Of a stretch of DNA of 64,000 nt, positions 1 through 8,271 are shown piece after piece. The notes beneath the pieces were generated by a model, which saw nothing but the letters and a program-made list of their open reading frames with translations, was not told the origin of the DNA and searched no databases. The translations under genes and the position numbers were made by a program. Where the stretch lies: NCBI RefSeq assembly GCF_001953745.1, contig NZ_LWLN01000001.1, positions 2,728,001 to 2,792,000 of the forward strand, given 5' to 3'. This DNA comes from Natrinema saccharevitans (lineage in GTDB: Archaea > Halobacteriota > Halobacteria > Halobacteriales > Natrialbaceae). Position 1 is the stretch's first letter. Each line of letters opens with the position of its first letter.

Positions 1-383
1 GCGTACAGCCGCTCCTCCTCGAGGCCGTCCGCGAGGGGATTCTCGAGGCCCGCCCACTCGAAGGACACGCCCTCGAGGCGGTCGTAGTAGGTGTTCATCG
101 TCGCGCCGGACATGTCGGGCGCAAAGAGGGTGGTGACCGCGTCGCCGTGACCGAGCGCGACGGCCATGTCCGCGTACTGAGGGAAGGCGACGAAGGCATC
201 CTCGGGAACGGAATCGAACTCGACCTCGCCCATCGGGGCCATCGACACCGTGTAGGAATCGCCGTCTGCGGTCGGTTCGGAGTCAGTCGTACCGATACAG
301 CCGGCCAGTGTCGCGCTGCCGGCCGCCAGTCCCGCCGTGACGAACGCGCGACGGCTCCGGTCTGCGTGTGGGGTCGGATCCAT
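1..383 (-). CDS. ABC-type substrate-binding lipoprotein, N-terminal part (probably iron uptake)
   Basis: This is the first 127 residues of an exported lipoprotein; the rest lies before the window. The start at 383 gives a twin-arginine stretch (SRRAFVT, residues 10-16) and a lipobox (LAGC, lipidated Cys29), so the protein would leave through Tat and be anchored outside the membrane. The following segment reads like the first lobe of ferric-siderophore or cobalamin type solute-binding proteins. Two iron-box-like palindromes lie just upstream. Binding-protein identity is a family inference from a partial sequence, and iron as ligand is suggested mainly by the operator. Confidence 0.7.
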   Translation of the reverse strand, partial: MDPTPHADRSRRAFVTAGLAAGSATLAGCIGTTDSEPTADGDSYTVSMAPMGEVEFDSVPEDAFVAFPQYADMAVALGHGDAVTTLFAPDMSGATMNTYYDRLEGVSFEWAGLENPLADGLEEERLY

Positions 384-388
384 ACGAT

Positions 389-402
389 TTAGGCCCGCCT
401 AA
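389..402. promoter_or_regulatory. Iron-box-like palindrome (DtxR-family operator candidate)
   Basis: Perfect palindrome TTAGGC-CC-GCCTAA, ending 6 bp upstream of the lipoprotein start at 383. It has the form expected for a DtxR/SirR/Idr-type metal-dependent repressor site. Its position over the start region fits repression of an iron-uptake gene when iron is plentiful. Confidence 0.65.
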
Positions 403-423
403 TTCTTCAAAAAGCGTTCGGTT

Positions 424-437
424 TTAGGCCGGCCGAA
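424..437. promoter_or_regulatory. Second, imperfect iron-box-like palindrome
   Basis: TTAGGC-CG-GCCGAA, one mismatch from the perfect site at 389-402. The two centres are 35 bp apart. Two sites in one short promoter suggest cooperative or graded metal control of the minus-strand lipoprotein gene. Confidence 0.45.
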
Positions 438-473
438 AGCGAGGAGATTCGCCGGACAGCCCCGCCGAAGCTG

Positions 474-1235
474 TCACTCCTCGAAACCGTAGGTGACCGT
501 CACGCTCGCGGTCACGCTGACCGGATCGGTGTCGATCTCCGTCGGCGGGGCCCCGCCGGCGCTTTCGGCCGCGTCGTCACCGGCTTCGGTGCGGAACGAA
601 TGCACCTGGACATCACCGGTCGTAACGGCCGTCGTACCCGTGATCTCGACCCCGCGGTTGTCGGCGACGTGTGCCGCCTCCGCGTCGGCGTTTTCCAGCG
701 CGGCGTCGAGCGCGTCCTCGCGCAGCGTCGATCGGGTCTCTTCCTGGAGTGTGAACCGGACCCGACCGACGTCGTCGGCACCCGCCTCGATCGCGGCGTC
801 GATGACCTCGCCGACCCGGTCGACGTCGGTCAGGGTCACGTCGAACGAATGAGAGCCCTCGAACCCGTCGGCCTCGCGCTCGCGAGCGGAGTGGACGCGG
901 TACCGTCCCTCCTCGACGTTCTCGTCGGGAATGTCGAGGTCGTCGAAGGTCTCGCGGAGCCGTTCGGCACCGCTCGCGAGTTCGTCGGTGACCGCGTCGG
1001 CGCTCTCGCCGGTCGCGGTGACCCCGACGTCGACCGTCGCCTGGTCCGGCTCGGCCTCGACCTCGCCGTCGGCGCTGACCGTGATCTCGCCGTCGACGTC
1101 GTCGCCGTTCGCGGCCGAGTCCGTGGTCGACCCCGACTCGGGGTCGTCGTCGCCGTCGGTCGCGCTGCCAGTACACCCTGCCACTGCGGCCGCGAGCCCG
1201 ATACTCGAGGCCGCGAGGAACCGTCGTCGGTCCAT
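474..1235 (-). CDS. SIMPL (DUF541) domain lipoprotein
   Basis: A 253-residue exported protein. The start at 1235 puts a Tat motif (DRRRFLAAS) at the terminus and a lipobox (VAGC, Cys21) after it; an in-frame ATG four codons earlier is less likely. After an acidic linker, residues about 50-250 match the SIMPL fold: alternating strands such as ITVSADGEVEAEPDQATVDVGV, a helix of the AERLRETFDDL type and a final SVTASVTVTYGF strand. SIMPL proteins are envelope proteins of poorly known role. It lies downstream of the iron-related lipoprotein on the same strand, about 90 bp apart. Confidence 0.8.
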   Translation of the reverse strand: MDRRRFLAASSIGLAAAVAGCTGSATDGDDDPESGSTTDSAANGDDVDGEITVSADGEVEAEPDQATVDVGVTATGESADAVTDELASGAERLRETFDDLDIPDENVEEGRYRVHSAREREADGFEGSHSFDVTLTDVDRVGEVIDAAIEAGADDVGRVRFTLQEETRSTLREDALDAALENADAEAAHVADNRGVEITGTTAVTTGDVQVHSFRTEAGDDAAESAGGAPPTEIDTDPVSVTASVTVTYGFEE

Positions 1236-1464
1236 ACCGTACGGCACGGGGGAGAGCGGAAAAAGCCCATCCCAAGCTCAAACGCGGCTTTGAGCGACGG
1301 CTGCGAGTCGCGAACGCTGTGTGAACGTATTCGGGACGACGCGGACTCGAGTCGCGGAACTCGCCTCGGGCGCGACTGACCAGAGTCGAGTCGCACTCGA
1401 GCGGCGGTATCGGCAGGACGGAACCGCAGCCACGCTTAACCGGGTCCCGCGCAATGTATCGCCC

Positions 1465-2253
1465 ATGGAATCCGTTGGCAGTGGCCTCGCGGCGATCGAC
1501 TGGAACGACGACCGGGCCGACGTCTACCTCTCGCGGCCGGACAAGCGAAACGCGATGACCGTCCCGCTCATGGACGATCTCGTCGCGGCCTTCGAACGGG
1601 TCGATGCGGACGGAGACGTCCGCGTCGCCACCCTGCTCGGCGAGGGACCGGTCTTCTGTGCCGGGATGGACCTCGAGATGATGCGCGACCGGGTCGAGCC
1701 CGACGCCGAGATCGACCGCAACAAGTTCCCCGACGTCCTCGAGGCGATCGAGGAGACGCGACAGCCGGTCGTGGCCGGCATCAAGCGCGCCGCGCCCGCG
1801 GGCGCGTTCGAACTCACGTTGCCCTGTGACTTCCGGATCATCGGCCGGAACGCGAAGTACGGGCTGCTCGAGGTCGCGCTCGGCACCTTCCCCCACGGCG
1901 GCGGGACCCAGCGGCTCCCCCGGCTCGTGGGGCTGTCGAACGCGAAGGAGATCGTCCTGTCCGGCGAGTTCGTCGATCCCGAGGAGGCCGCCGACATGGG
2001 ACTGGTCCACGAGGTCGTCGACACCGACGCCGTCGACGAGCGGGCGAAGGCCCTCGCCGACGACCTCTGTGAGAACGCCCCGCTCGGACTTCGAAAGGGA
2101 AAACAGGCGCTCAATGCCGCCTTCGATATGCCCCTCGAGCGCGGCCTCGAGTACGAGCGCCGACTGGGACACGAACTCGACGACACCCGCGACTACCGCG
2201 AGGGGTTCGAGGCCAGACTCGAGGGCCGGGAGCCCGAGTTCTGCGGCGAATAA
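1465..2253 (+). CDS. Enoyl-CoA hydratase/isomerase (crotonase) family protein
   Basis: A 262-residue crotonase-fold enzyme acting on acyl-CoA thioesters, probably in fatty or branched-chain acid breakdown. Visible family marks are RPDKRNAM near residue 27, the oxyanion-hole CAGMDL segment (65-70), and glutamates at the two catalytic positions (E116 in GAFELTL and E136 in LLEVALG) followed by GGGTQRLPRLVG. The ATG at 1465 is chosen because family similarity begins there; the frame is open further upstream but without recognisable sequence. Substrate cannot be decided from sequence alone. It is a single gene, convergent with the glycosyltransferase. Confidence 0.88.
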   Translation: MESVGSGLAAIDWNDDRADVYLSRPDKRNAMTVPLMDDLVAAFERVDADGDVRVATLLGEGPVFCAGMDLEMMRDRVEPDAEIDRNKFPDVLEAIEETRQPVVAGIKRAAPAGAFELTLPCDFRIIGRNAKYGLLEVALGTFPHGGGTQRLPRLVGLSNAKEIVLSGEFVDPEEAADMGLVHEVVDTDAVDERAKALADDLCENAPLGLRKGKQALNAAFDMPLERGLEYERRLGHELDDTRDYREGFEARLEGREPEFCGE

Positions 2254-2283
2254 CAGGCGGTGGGGCGGGCCCGTGATAGCACG

Positions 2284-3183
2284 TCAACGCCGATCGTACA
2301 CCCGGACCGCCCGGTCGTGGCGCTCCGAGAGTCCGTTGGGGTTCCGTCGGCTCGAGCGGTCGGCGTACCGGGCGCGGACCCCGTCCCAGAGCCCGCGTGC
2401 GATATTCGTGGCGACGTCGGCGCCGTCCGAGATCCAACCGGTCGGCGTCGCCTCGCCGGCCGCCAGTCGGCGAACGCCGCCGGCACCGTCCCGGAGCGCG
2501 CTCCCGAGGGTCCGGGCGAACACGCCCGGTCGAGGACCGTAATTCTTCGCGAGTCGGTAGGACAGCGATCGGTAAGTCGCTCCCCAGTCGAGGTCGGCCC
2601 GGCCGCCGTCGGTCCCGACCTCGCGGCGGGCGGCCATCGCCGCGTCCCACGAGACCTCGTACTCGAGGCCGGCCACGCGGTGGGCGCAGTCGCACTCGCT
2701 TTCCGTGACGAGGTACTCGTCGAACCCGTCCAAGGCCTCGAGGACGGGGCGCTCGAAGGCGACGTTGTCGCCGTGGAATGCCGTCACCGTCCGGCCGCCG
2801 ATCCGCCGGGACGAGCGATCGTGGTCGCGGTCGGAACCGCCGGTGACGGGGCCGGTGACGACGTCGGTCTCGTCGGCCATCGCCCCCTCGATGGCCGGAT
2901 ACCAGCTGTGGTCGATCGTATACTCGCCGTCGAGAAAGGCGATCGCGTCCCCAGTTGCGAGTTCGAGGCCGGCGTTCCGGGAGACGCTGGGGCTTCGCTC
3001 GGAGATCTCGACGAGGACGTCGACGTCGTCCCGCTCGCGGACGACGCCGGTCGTCCCGTCCGAGGACGGGCCGTTGACGACGATGACCTCCGTCGACGAC
3101 GGCGTCCGTTCCGCGAGGGCGTCGAGACACGACGGCAAGCGCTCCCGGTCGTTCAGCGTCGAGACGACTACCGAGAGCTTCAT
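2284..3183 (-). CDS. Family 2 glycosyltransferase
   Basis: A 299-residue GT-A fold transferase. The N-terminus MKLSVVVSTLNDRERL starts the nucleotide-sugar domain, VNGPSSDGT (37-45) is the NDGSTD-type loop, and AIAFLDGEYTI (80-90) carries the metal-binding acidic position. There is no strong membrane segment. It probably adds a sugar to a lipid or glycan. The methyltransferase gene lies 53 bp upstream on the same strand, so the two probably form one transcript modifying the same product. An AT-rich stretch at 3195-3215 could serve as an internal promoter. Confidence 0.85.
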   Translation of the reverse strand: MKLSVVVSTLNDRERLPSCLDALAERTPSSTEVIVVNGPSSDGTTGVVRERDDVDVLVEISERSPSVSRNAGLELATGDAIAFLDGEYTIDHSWYPAIEGAMADETDVVTGPVTGGSDRDHDRSSRRIGGRTVTAFHGDNVAFERPVLEALDGFDEYLVTESECDCAHRVAGLEYEVSWDAAMAARREVGTDGGRADLDWGATYRSLSYRLAKNYGPRPGVFARTLGSALRDGAGGVRRLAAGEATPTGWISDGADVATNIARGLWDGVRARYADRSSRRNPNGLSERHDRAVRVYDRR

Positions 3184-3236
3184 GCTGCCCGGTACGGGCT
3201 CCTGATAGTAAATAGATTGGATTGGCCCCGATGCCG

Positions 3237-3944
3237 TCACCGAACGCGCGCGTTCCAGTACGACACCGACGCGAAGTGATCGGTGACCGGGAGTTGCCCG
3301 ACCGCCTCGTCGATCGCCCGAAGCGGCGAGGCGAGTGCGTTCGGGATCGATCGATACAACCCGTAGGGGAGGAGGAAGTCGTCTTCCACGTCGACGAGCG
3401 TGAGATCGGTCTTCGCGAGCAGGACCGCCACCTCGCTCTTCGAGTAGAGTCGCGACCCCATCGGCAGCGCCCAGTTGTAGACGCTCCGACTCGAGAATCG
3501 GTTGAAGGTGTCGAAGACGATCTGATCGCGGGCCACCCGTCGCATCTCCTCGAGGAAGGCCTCGGGGTCGTCAGCGAGGTGGAAAAAGCGCATCGCGATG
3601 ACGGTATCGAAGTGATCGTCCGGGAACGGCAGCCGCCCCGCGTCCCCCCGGAGGAACTCCAGCGTCCCCGAAAGCTCGTCCTGTTTCGCCTTCCGGCGTC
3701 CCTGCTGTAACATCGCCGCCGAGATGTCGAGCCCGACGACGTCGGCACCCTGATGGGCCAACATGACCGTAAATCGCCCGGTACCACAGGCGATCTCGAG
3801 GACCTTGCGGTCCTCGACCGGCATGATGGCCTCGAGGACGGCCTCTTTCTCCCGGCGGTCGATCAGCTGGCCGCCCCGGGAGAACCGCTTGTCGTCGTAT
3901 TCCTCGGCGATGTCGTCGGCTTGGTACCACTCCTGTCCTTTCAC
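3237..3944 (-). CDS. Class I SAM-dependent methyltransferase
   Basis: A 235-residue Rossmann methyltransferase. Motif I is VLEIACGTGRF (48-58), VVGLDIS supplies the acidic residue for the SAM ribose, and FDTVIAMRFFHLADDPEAFLEEMRRV is the usual motif IV/post-IV region of the Methyltransf_11 group. The C-terminal part is variable. It is first in a two-gene minus-strand unit with the glycosyltransferase. The 16-bp palindrome at 4048-4063 lies in the divergent region shared with the winged-helix gene. The methyl acceptor is unknown. Confidence 0.85.
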   Translation of the reverse strand: MKGQEWYQADDIAEEYDDKRFSRGGQLIDRREKEAVLEAIMPVEDRKVLEIACGTGRFTVMLAHQGADVVGLDISAAMLQQGRRKAKQDELSGTLEFLRGDAGRLPFPDDHFDTVIAMRFFHLADDPEAFLEEMRRVARDQIVFDTFNRFSSRSVYNWALPMGSRLYSKSEVAVLLAKTDLTLVDVEDDFLLPYGLYRSIPNALASPLRAIDEAVGQLPVTDHFASVSYWNARVR

Positions 3945-4047
3945 ACTGAGCGAACCTACTGTCGCGATGGGATAAAACGATACTGGAGTCGGCCGACGAA
4001 GCGGCGTCGACGGCAGTCACCCAGCCGCCTGCGGTCGATCGGGTCAG

Positions 4048-4063
4048 ACACAATATATTGTGT
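4048..4063. promoter_or_regulatory. Perfect 16-bp palindrome in a divergent promoter
   Basis: ACACAATATATTGTGT, a perfect palindrome between the methyltransferase gene (minus) and the winged-helix gene (plus). A TATA-like TTATATAAA follows at 4084-4092 for the plus-strand gene. The AT-rich dyad is a good operator candidate, possibly bound by the neighbouring winged-helix protein; that link is inference. Confidence 0.5.
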
Positions 4064-4153
4064 TAATACCCCATTCATACCCCTTATATAAACTGCATTG
4101 TTCGTATCCACATATAGGGAAGCTTTACCACTGGCGATTGCACTCAAGTGGGT

Positions 4154-4435
4154 ATGAGCATGAGTACAGCCGAGGACCGTGGCGCCGCTGCCGAAGAAAC
4201 GCTGTCGGAGGACGAATACCGCGACCGACTCCGCGATCTGCCCCCGAGCGCGAAACTCGTTGCGAAAGTTCTCGAGACCGACTCCCCGCTCTCGCAGGGC
4301 CAACTCGCCGAGGAGTCGCTACTGCCCGACCGCACCGTCCGCTACGCGCTCAATCGTCTCGAGGACGTCGGCCTTGTCGGCTCCCGATACAGCTTCCGCG
4401 ACGCGCGCAAACAGGTCTACTACCTCAAGCACTGA
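4154..4435 (+). CDS. Small winged-helix (MarR/TrmB-like) transcription regulator
   Basis: A 93-residue haloarchaeal DNA-binding protein. After an acidic leader, residues about 30-90 form one winged helix: LPPSAKLVAKVLE (helix 1), LSQGQLAEESLLPDRTVRYALNRLEDVGLV (helix-turn-helix) and SRYSFRDARKQVYYL (wing). A second ATG lies two codons on. A GTG two codons upstream is also possible. It precedes the MBL-fold gene by about 100 bp on the same strand and has a 16-bp palindrome in its upstream region, so autoregulation is plausible. Confidence 0.8.
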   Translation: MSMSTAEDRGAAAEETLSEDEYRDRLRDLPPSAKLVAKVLETDSPLSQGQLAEESLLPDRTVRYALNRLEDVGLVGSRYSFRDARKQVYYLKH

Positions 4436-4537
4436 GCGTCTCGCCGCCGACATCTCCGCTGCTCGGGGGTCGCGGGGAGGGTTCGAGTGCCGGTCGCCGC
4501 CGATACGTCTTTTTTCACCCGGTCGTACTGTCCGCAC

Positions 4538-5362
4538 ATGCACGTTACTCGCTGGTCCGTCCCCGTCGCGACGCGCGCGCCGTCCGGCGACACCAACGCG
4601 TATCTCCTCGAGGCGGCGGAGCCGTCCCCGGACGGCGAACCCGATCCCGAATCGGCGCTCCTCGTCGACCCCGCGGCTCGAACCGACGCCCTCGACCGGG
4701 CGGTCCGCGAACGATCCGTCGATCATGTTCTCGTTACTCACACTCACCCCGATCACGTCGGCGCCGTCGCGGCCTACGCGGCCGAAACCGACGCGACGGT
4801 CTGGGCCCGCTACGGTCGCGTCGACCGCTTTCGCGACGCGACCGGAATCTCCCCCGACCGTACCTTCTCGCCGGGGACGACGATCCCAGTGGGCGACGAC
4901 CGCGTTCGCGTCCTCGACGCGCCCGGCCACGCGCCGGACCACGTCGCCCTCGAGGCCGGCTCCGGCGGCCCGATCTGCTGTGGCGACTGCGCCGTCCGCG
5001 AGGGCAGCGTCGTCGTCGGCGCGCCCGAAGGGGACATGCGTGCGTACGTAACGACATTGCGTTGCTTCTGGGCGGCCGATCCGCCGGCGCTGTACCCCGG
5101 CCACGGCCCCGAGATCGACGCGCCCCGCGAGACCCTCGAGCGACTGCTGGCCCACCGCGCCGACCGCGAGCAGCGCGTCCGCGAGGCCGTCACCGGCGGC
5201 GCGGAAACGCTCGAGGCGGTCCTCGAAGCGGCCTACCATAAGGACCTCTCGGGAGTGAAAGACCTCGCGCGAGCGACGGTCCTGGCCCACCTCGAGAAAC
5301 TCGCCGTCGAGGGCCGCATCGCGTGGGACGGCGAGCGCGCCGCGCCGCCGGAGGGCGACTGA
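4538..5362 (+). CDS. MBL-fold metallohydrolase with C-terminal winged helix (LACTB2-like)
   Basis: A 274-residue metallo-beta-lactamase-fold protein. The zinc motif HTHPDH is at 68-73, further ligands follow in DAPGHAPDHVA and CCGDCAV, and YPGHGPEI supplies the last histidine. The C-terminal part (VLEAAYHKDLSGVKDLARATVLAHLEKLAVEGRI) is the short winged helix found in LACTB2-type hydrolases. The ATG at 4538 is chosen because family sequence starts there. It probably cleaves a thioester or phosphodiester; substrate unknown. The YkgJ-type gene follows after 30 bp, likely in one operon. Confidence 0.85.
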   Translation: MHVTRWSVPVATRAPSGDTNAYLLEAAEPSPDGEPDPESALLVDPAARTDALDRAVRERSVDHVLVTHTHPDHVGAVAAYAAETDATVWARYGRVDRFRDATGISPDRTFSPGTTIPVGDDRVRVLDAPGHAPDHVALEAGSGGPICCGDCAVREGSVVVGAPEGDMRAYVTTLRCFWAADPPALYPGHGPEIDAPRETLERLLAHRADREQRVREAVTGGAETLEAVLEAAYHKDLSGVKDLARATVLAHLEKLAVEGRIAWDGERAAPPEGD

Positions 5363-5392
5363 CTTTTCCGCCTCGGCCGCCTCCCCTCGAGC

Positions 5393-6067
5393 GTGCAATC
5401 GCTCGAGGCCGAACTCGAAGACGCCCGCCAGCTCTCCGTCGCCGACCTCGCGGACGCGATCGAGTCCATCGGGTTCGAGTGTACCCGTTGCGGGGCCTGC
5501 TGCAAAGCCGACGACGCGGACGACCACACCGCGACCGTCTTTCCCGACGAAGTTCGAAATCTCGAGGCGAGCGACAGTTACGACGGGGAGTACGACTGGC
5601 GTGATATCGCCCGGCCCATGCCGTACGGCCTCTCGGCGACCGACGACGGCGACCTCGAGGGCGAGACCTTCGAGTGGGCGCTCCGGACCGACGACTGCGG
5701 CGACTGTACGTTCTACGCGGAAGACGAGTCCGGCACCGGTGCGTGTACCGCTCACGACGACCGGCCGCTGATCTGTCGTACCTACCCCTTCAGCGTCGCG
5801 CTCGCGGGAACCAGCCAGCCCATGGGCGAAGCCGTCGACGAGGCCGGCATGGTCCGCGCCCACGAGTGCGAGGGACTGGGCCGCGACATTTCGCGTGACG
5901 ACGCCGAAGAACTGGCTCGAGCGCTGAAAGAACGAGCCGTGCGGGAACTCGAGGAAGCCATCGCCGTCCGCGACGAGTACGCGCCGGTCGATCCCGACCC
6001 AGGCGAGGTCGTCGTCCACGACTCCGAGGGTGCGAAGCGGGCGGACGGGACGCCGCTCGAGAAGTAA
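5393..6067 (+). CDS. YkgJ-family cysteine cluster protein
   Basis: A 224-residue protein starting at GTG. The family signature CTRCGACC lies at residues 30-37, followed by a second group of cysteines (DDCGDCTFY, GACTAHDDRPLICRTYPF) that would complete a zinc or Fe-S site. YkgJ-type proteins are widespread but mostly uncharacterised. It sits 30 bp after the MBL-fold gene on the same strand. The C-terminus is acidic and charged, with no membrane segment. Confidence 0.82.
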   Translation: MQSLEAELEDARQLSVADLADAIESIGFECTRCGACCKADDADDHTATVFPDEVRNLEASDSYDGEYDWRDIARPMPYGLSATDDGDLEGETFEWALRTDDCGDCTFYAEDESGTGACTAHDDRPLICRTYPFSVALAGTSQPMGEAVDEAGMVRAHECEGLGRDISRDDAEELARALKERAVRELEEAIAVRDEYAPVDPDPGEVVVHDSEGAKRADGTPLEK

Positions 6068-6126
6068 TTCCTGGCTCAGAATGAAAGAATGAAATCATTA
6101 TGTAGCGGCGGCCACCGCTATCACGT

Positions 6127-7068
6127 ATGGATCCCCGACGACGGAACGTTGCGAACACCGAGCGATCGACGCACGAAACGATCGCGGACCGGTTTCCGCT
6201 CGCGAAACAGCAGTTCCGGACGTACGTCACGAAGCCGCGATACTGGCTCTTCCCACTACTGATATTCGGCCTGGGTGTCGCGTCATCACTGGAGTTAGCG
6301 TTCGGTAATGCCGACGCAAAACGGTACCTCGGATCACGGTACCCACTCATCGCTTTCCAATGGTTTTGCTCGATTATCGGCGGTTTCGTCGGTATTTTCG
6401 CCGGATACGCATCGGTCACCAGCGATCGAAACACCGGCCGACTCCCGCTTCTCTTGAAGTTACCGTACTCGCGGAGCGAGTACCTGCGACAAAAATTCCT
6501 CGGTCACGCGGGTGCGCTCTCGGCGCTACTGATTTTCGCCCTGGGTACCGGCTTCGTGGTCTGCGGGTTCGTCCTCGGCCCGCCACCGATACTCGCGACG
6601 CTCGCGTTCGTCACTGTTTCGGTCCTTTACGTTCTCGTCTGGGTTTCCATCGCGATGACCGTCTCGATGCTCGTCAAAACGGGTCGCCGAGCGATCGCCG
6701 TCCTTCTTCCCGTTTTTATCGGAACGGGAATGCTCTGGCGCATGACGTTTACGTCGATTCTGACGCCGATCGTCGGCAACCTTCCGCAGCCGGTATCGCT
6801 CCTAGTTACTCGTCTCGTCCCGTTCCGAGCGTACCTCGTCGCGACGAACTGGATCGCCGGACTCCCGAACTCGCACAGTTACGGGACGTGGATCAGTCAA
6901 GAACTCAATACCGAATTCGTCTCAGACTCGACCATTGTTTCGATGGAACTGGGCAGTTCGGTTCCGTGGTATCTGTCCGAGTGGCTGGCGATTCCTGTAC
7001 TCGTGTTCTGGCTCGTCGTCCCGCCGCTCGTCGCGTCCCGGCGATTCGAGGCCGTCGACATCGTCTGA
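6127..7068 (+). CDS. ABC-2 type transporter permease
   Basis: A 313-residue integral membrane protein with about six hydrophobic segments (roughly 40-60, 80-100, 137-157, 165-187, 198-220 and 285-305). The N-terminus is cytoplasmic and basic, and ASVTSDRNTGRLPLLLKLPYSRSEYLRQKF is the coupling-helix segment typical of ABC-2 permeases that pair with a separate ATPase. Its probable ATPase is encoded convergently just downstream (7093-7995), an unusual layout because such pairs are normally co-directional. Substrate unknown. Confidence 0.82.
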   Translation: MDPRRRNVANTERSTHETIADRFPLAKQQFRTYVTKPRYWLFPLLIFGLGVASSLELAFGNADAKRYLGSRYPLIAFQWFCSIIGGFVGIFAGYASVTSDRNTGRLPLLLKLPYSRSEYLRQKFLGHAGALSALLIFALGTGFVVCGFVLGPPPILATLAFVTVSVLYVLVWVSIAMTVSMLVKTGRRAIAVLLPVFIGTGMLWRMTFTSILTPIVGNLPQPVSLLVTRLVPFRAYLVATNWIAGLPNSHSYGTWISQELNTEFVSDSTIVSMELGSSVPWYLSEWLAIPVLVFWLVVPPLVASRRFEAVDIV

Positions 7069-7092
7069 AATTCCGCTTTCGACGCTCCCGCT

Positions 7093-7995
7093 CTACGCTG
7101 TGGCAGTGTATTCCGAGAAGACGTCCTGTAGCGACGCCGTCTCGAGGTCGAAGTCCTGCGGTCCGGCGCCGAGGTCTTCCAGCGTCGTCAACACGTCGAC
7201 CGTCGCGTTCTCGGAACACTCGAGGACGATTGTCCCTTCGCCCGTCCGAACCGACGCGACCGACTCGAGCGCCGACAGCGGCGACAGATCGTCGGGGACG
7301 CGTTCGACGGTCACCCGCATCGTCGTACTCGTCGCGAGGCCCGACCGGAGCGTCTCGAGGTCGTCGACGGCGACGAGGTTGCCGTCCCGGAGGATGCCGA
7401 CGCGATCACAGACCGCCTCGACCTGTGCGAGGAGATGACTCGAGAAGAAGACCGTCGTTCCGGCGTCGGCGCGTTCGCGGATGATCTCCTGCATCAGTTC
7501 GACGCCGTTGGGATCGAGCCCCGTCGACGGCTCGTCGAGAATCAGGAGGTCCGGATCGCCCGCGAGCGCCATCGCGAGGAGGAGTCGCTGGGTCATCCCC
7601 CGCGAGTAGTCGGTCGCGACGCGGTCGGCGTCGTCGGCGAGCCCGACTCGCTCGAGGAGGACGTCGGGATCGTCGTCGACGCCGCGGGATTCGATCTCGA
7701 ACGCGACGTGGTCGCGGCCGGTCCAGTCGGGCATCATCGAACAGCCGTCGGGGACGACGCCACACCGCCGTCGGATCGCCGGGCCGTCCGTACGGGGATC
7801 GAGCCCGAAGACCGACGCCGACCCAGACGTCGGCCGAATCAGATCCAGCAGGATATCGATCGTCGTCGACTTTCCGGCCCCGTTCGGCCCGAGAAAGCCG
7901 AACACCTCGCCCGATTCGACGCGGAGATCGAGCGACTCGAGGGCGACGGTGTCGCCGTACCGTTTCGTCAGCCCGTCGGTTTCGATCACACACAT
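7093..7995 (-). CDS. ABC transporter ATP-binding protein (ABC-2 class)
   Basis: A 300-residue ATPase. Walker A GPNGAGKST is at 36-44, the signature-like YSRGMTQRL and Walker B LLILDEPSTGLDP follow, with the H-loop in FFSSHLL. Residues about 215-300 form the extra C-terminal domain seen in exporters of drugs, lipids or bacteriocins. It most likely powers the permease encoded on the opposite strand 24 bp away. The start sits at an AT-rich promoter region (8000-8040). Confidence 0.9.
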   Translation of the reverse strand: MCVIETDGLTKRYGDTVALESLDLRVESGEVFGFLGPNGAGKSTTIDILLDLIRPTSGSASVFGLDPRTDGPAIRRRCGVVPDGCSMMPDWTGRDHVAFEIESRGVDDDPDVLLERVGLADDADRVATDYSRGMTQRLLLAMALAGDPDLLILDEPSTGLDPNGVELMQEIIRERADAGTTVFFSSHLLAQVEAVCDRVGILRDGNLVAVDDLETLRSGLATSTTMRVTVERVPDDLSPLSALESVASVRTGEGTIVLECSENATVDVLTTLEDLGAGPQDFDLETASLQDVFSEYTATA

Positions 7996-8219
7996 ATTTC
8001 AGTGTACCAATCAGAACGAAGTTATTACTACCGGTAGCAATCCAGAATCGCCTCGGTAGAAAGGACGGTGCCAACAGGACAAACGGGAGCGAAAACGGTG
8101 TCGACACGGCTCGAGCGTACGGCGCGCTCCGCGCGCCGTTTCACCGAGCGCGAGCGGGGCGAGGGCTGAGCGAAGCGAAGCCCTCGGAAACGCGAGCGCT
8201 CGGCCTTTTTTCGTCCAGA

Positions 8220-8263
8220 TTTTTTGCGCGAGCGGTCGGCTTCGCCGACCCGAGCGCAAAAAA
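8220..8263. terminator. Bidirectional hairpin flanked by T6 and A6
   Basis: An inverted repeat with GCGC and GGTCGGC/GCCGACC stem segments around a short loop, bounded by six T on the left and six A on the right. It starts 9 bp past the stop of the TRAM-domain gene. The layout gives a U-run in transcripts of either strand, so it can end transcription from both sides. Other GC-rich inverted repeats occupy 8150-8210. Confidence 0.6.
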
Positions 8264-8271
8264 GGTGGTTC

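Noticed and set aside
613-2172. Long open frame (519 codons) on the minus strand
   Set aside because: It runs antisense to the SIMPL and crotonase genes; the protein is low-complexity Arg/Gly/Asp text typical of shadow frames in GC-rich DNA.
2111-3787. Long open frame (558 codons) on the minus strand
   Set aside because: It overlaps the glycosyltransferase and methyltransferase in another frame and is Arg/Pro-rich without domains.
4319-6019. Long antisense frame (566 codons)
   Set aside because: It lies opposite the MBL-fold and YkgJ genes, which have clear motifs.
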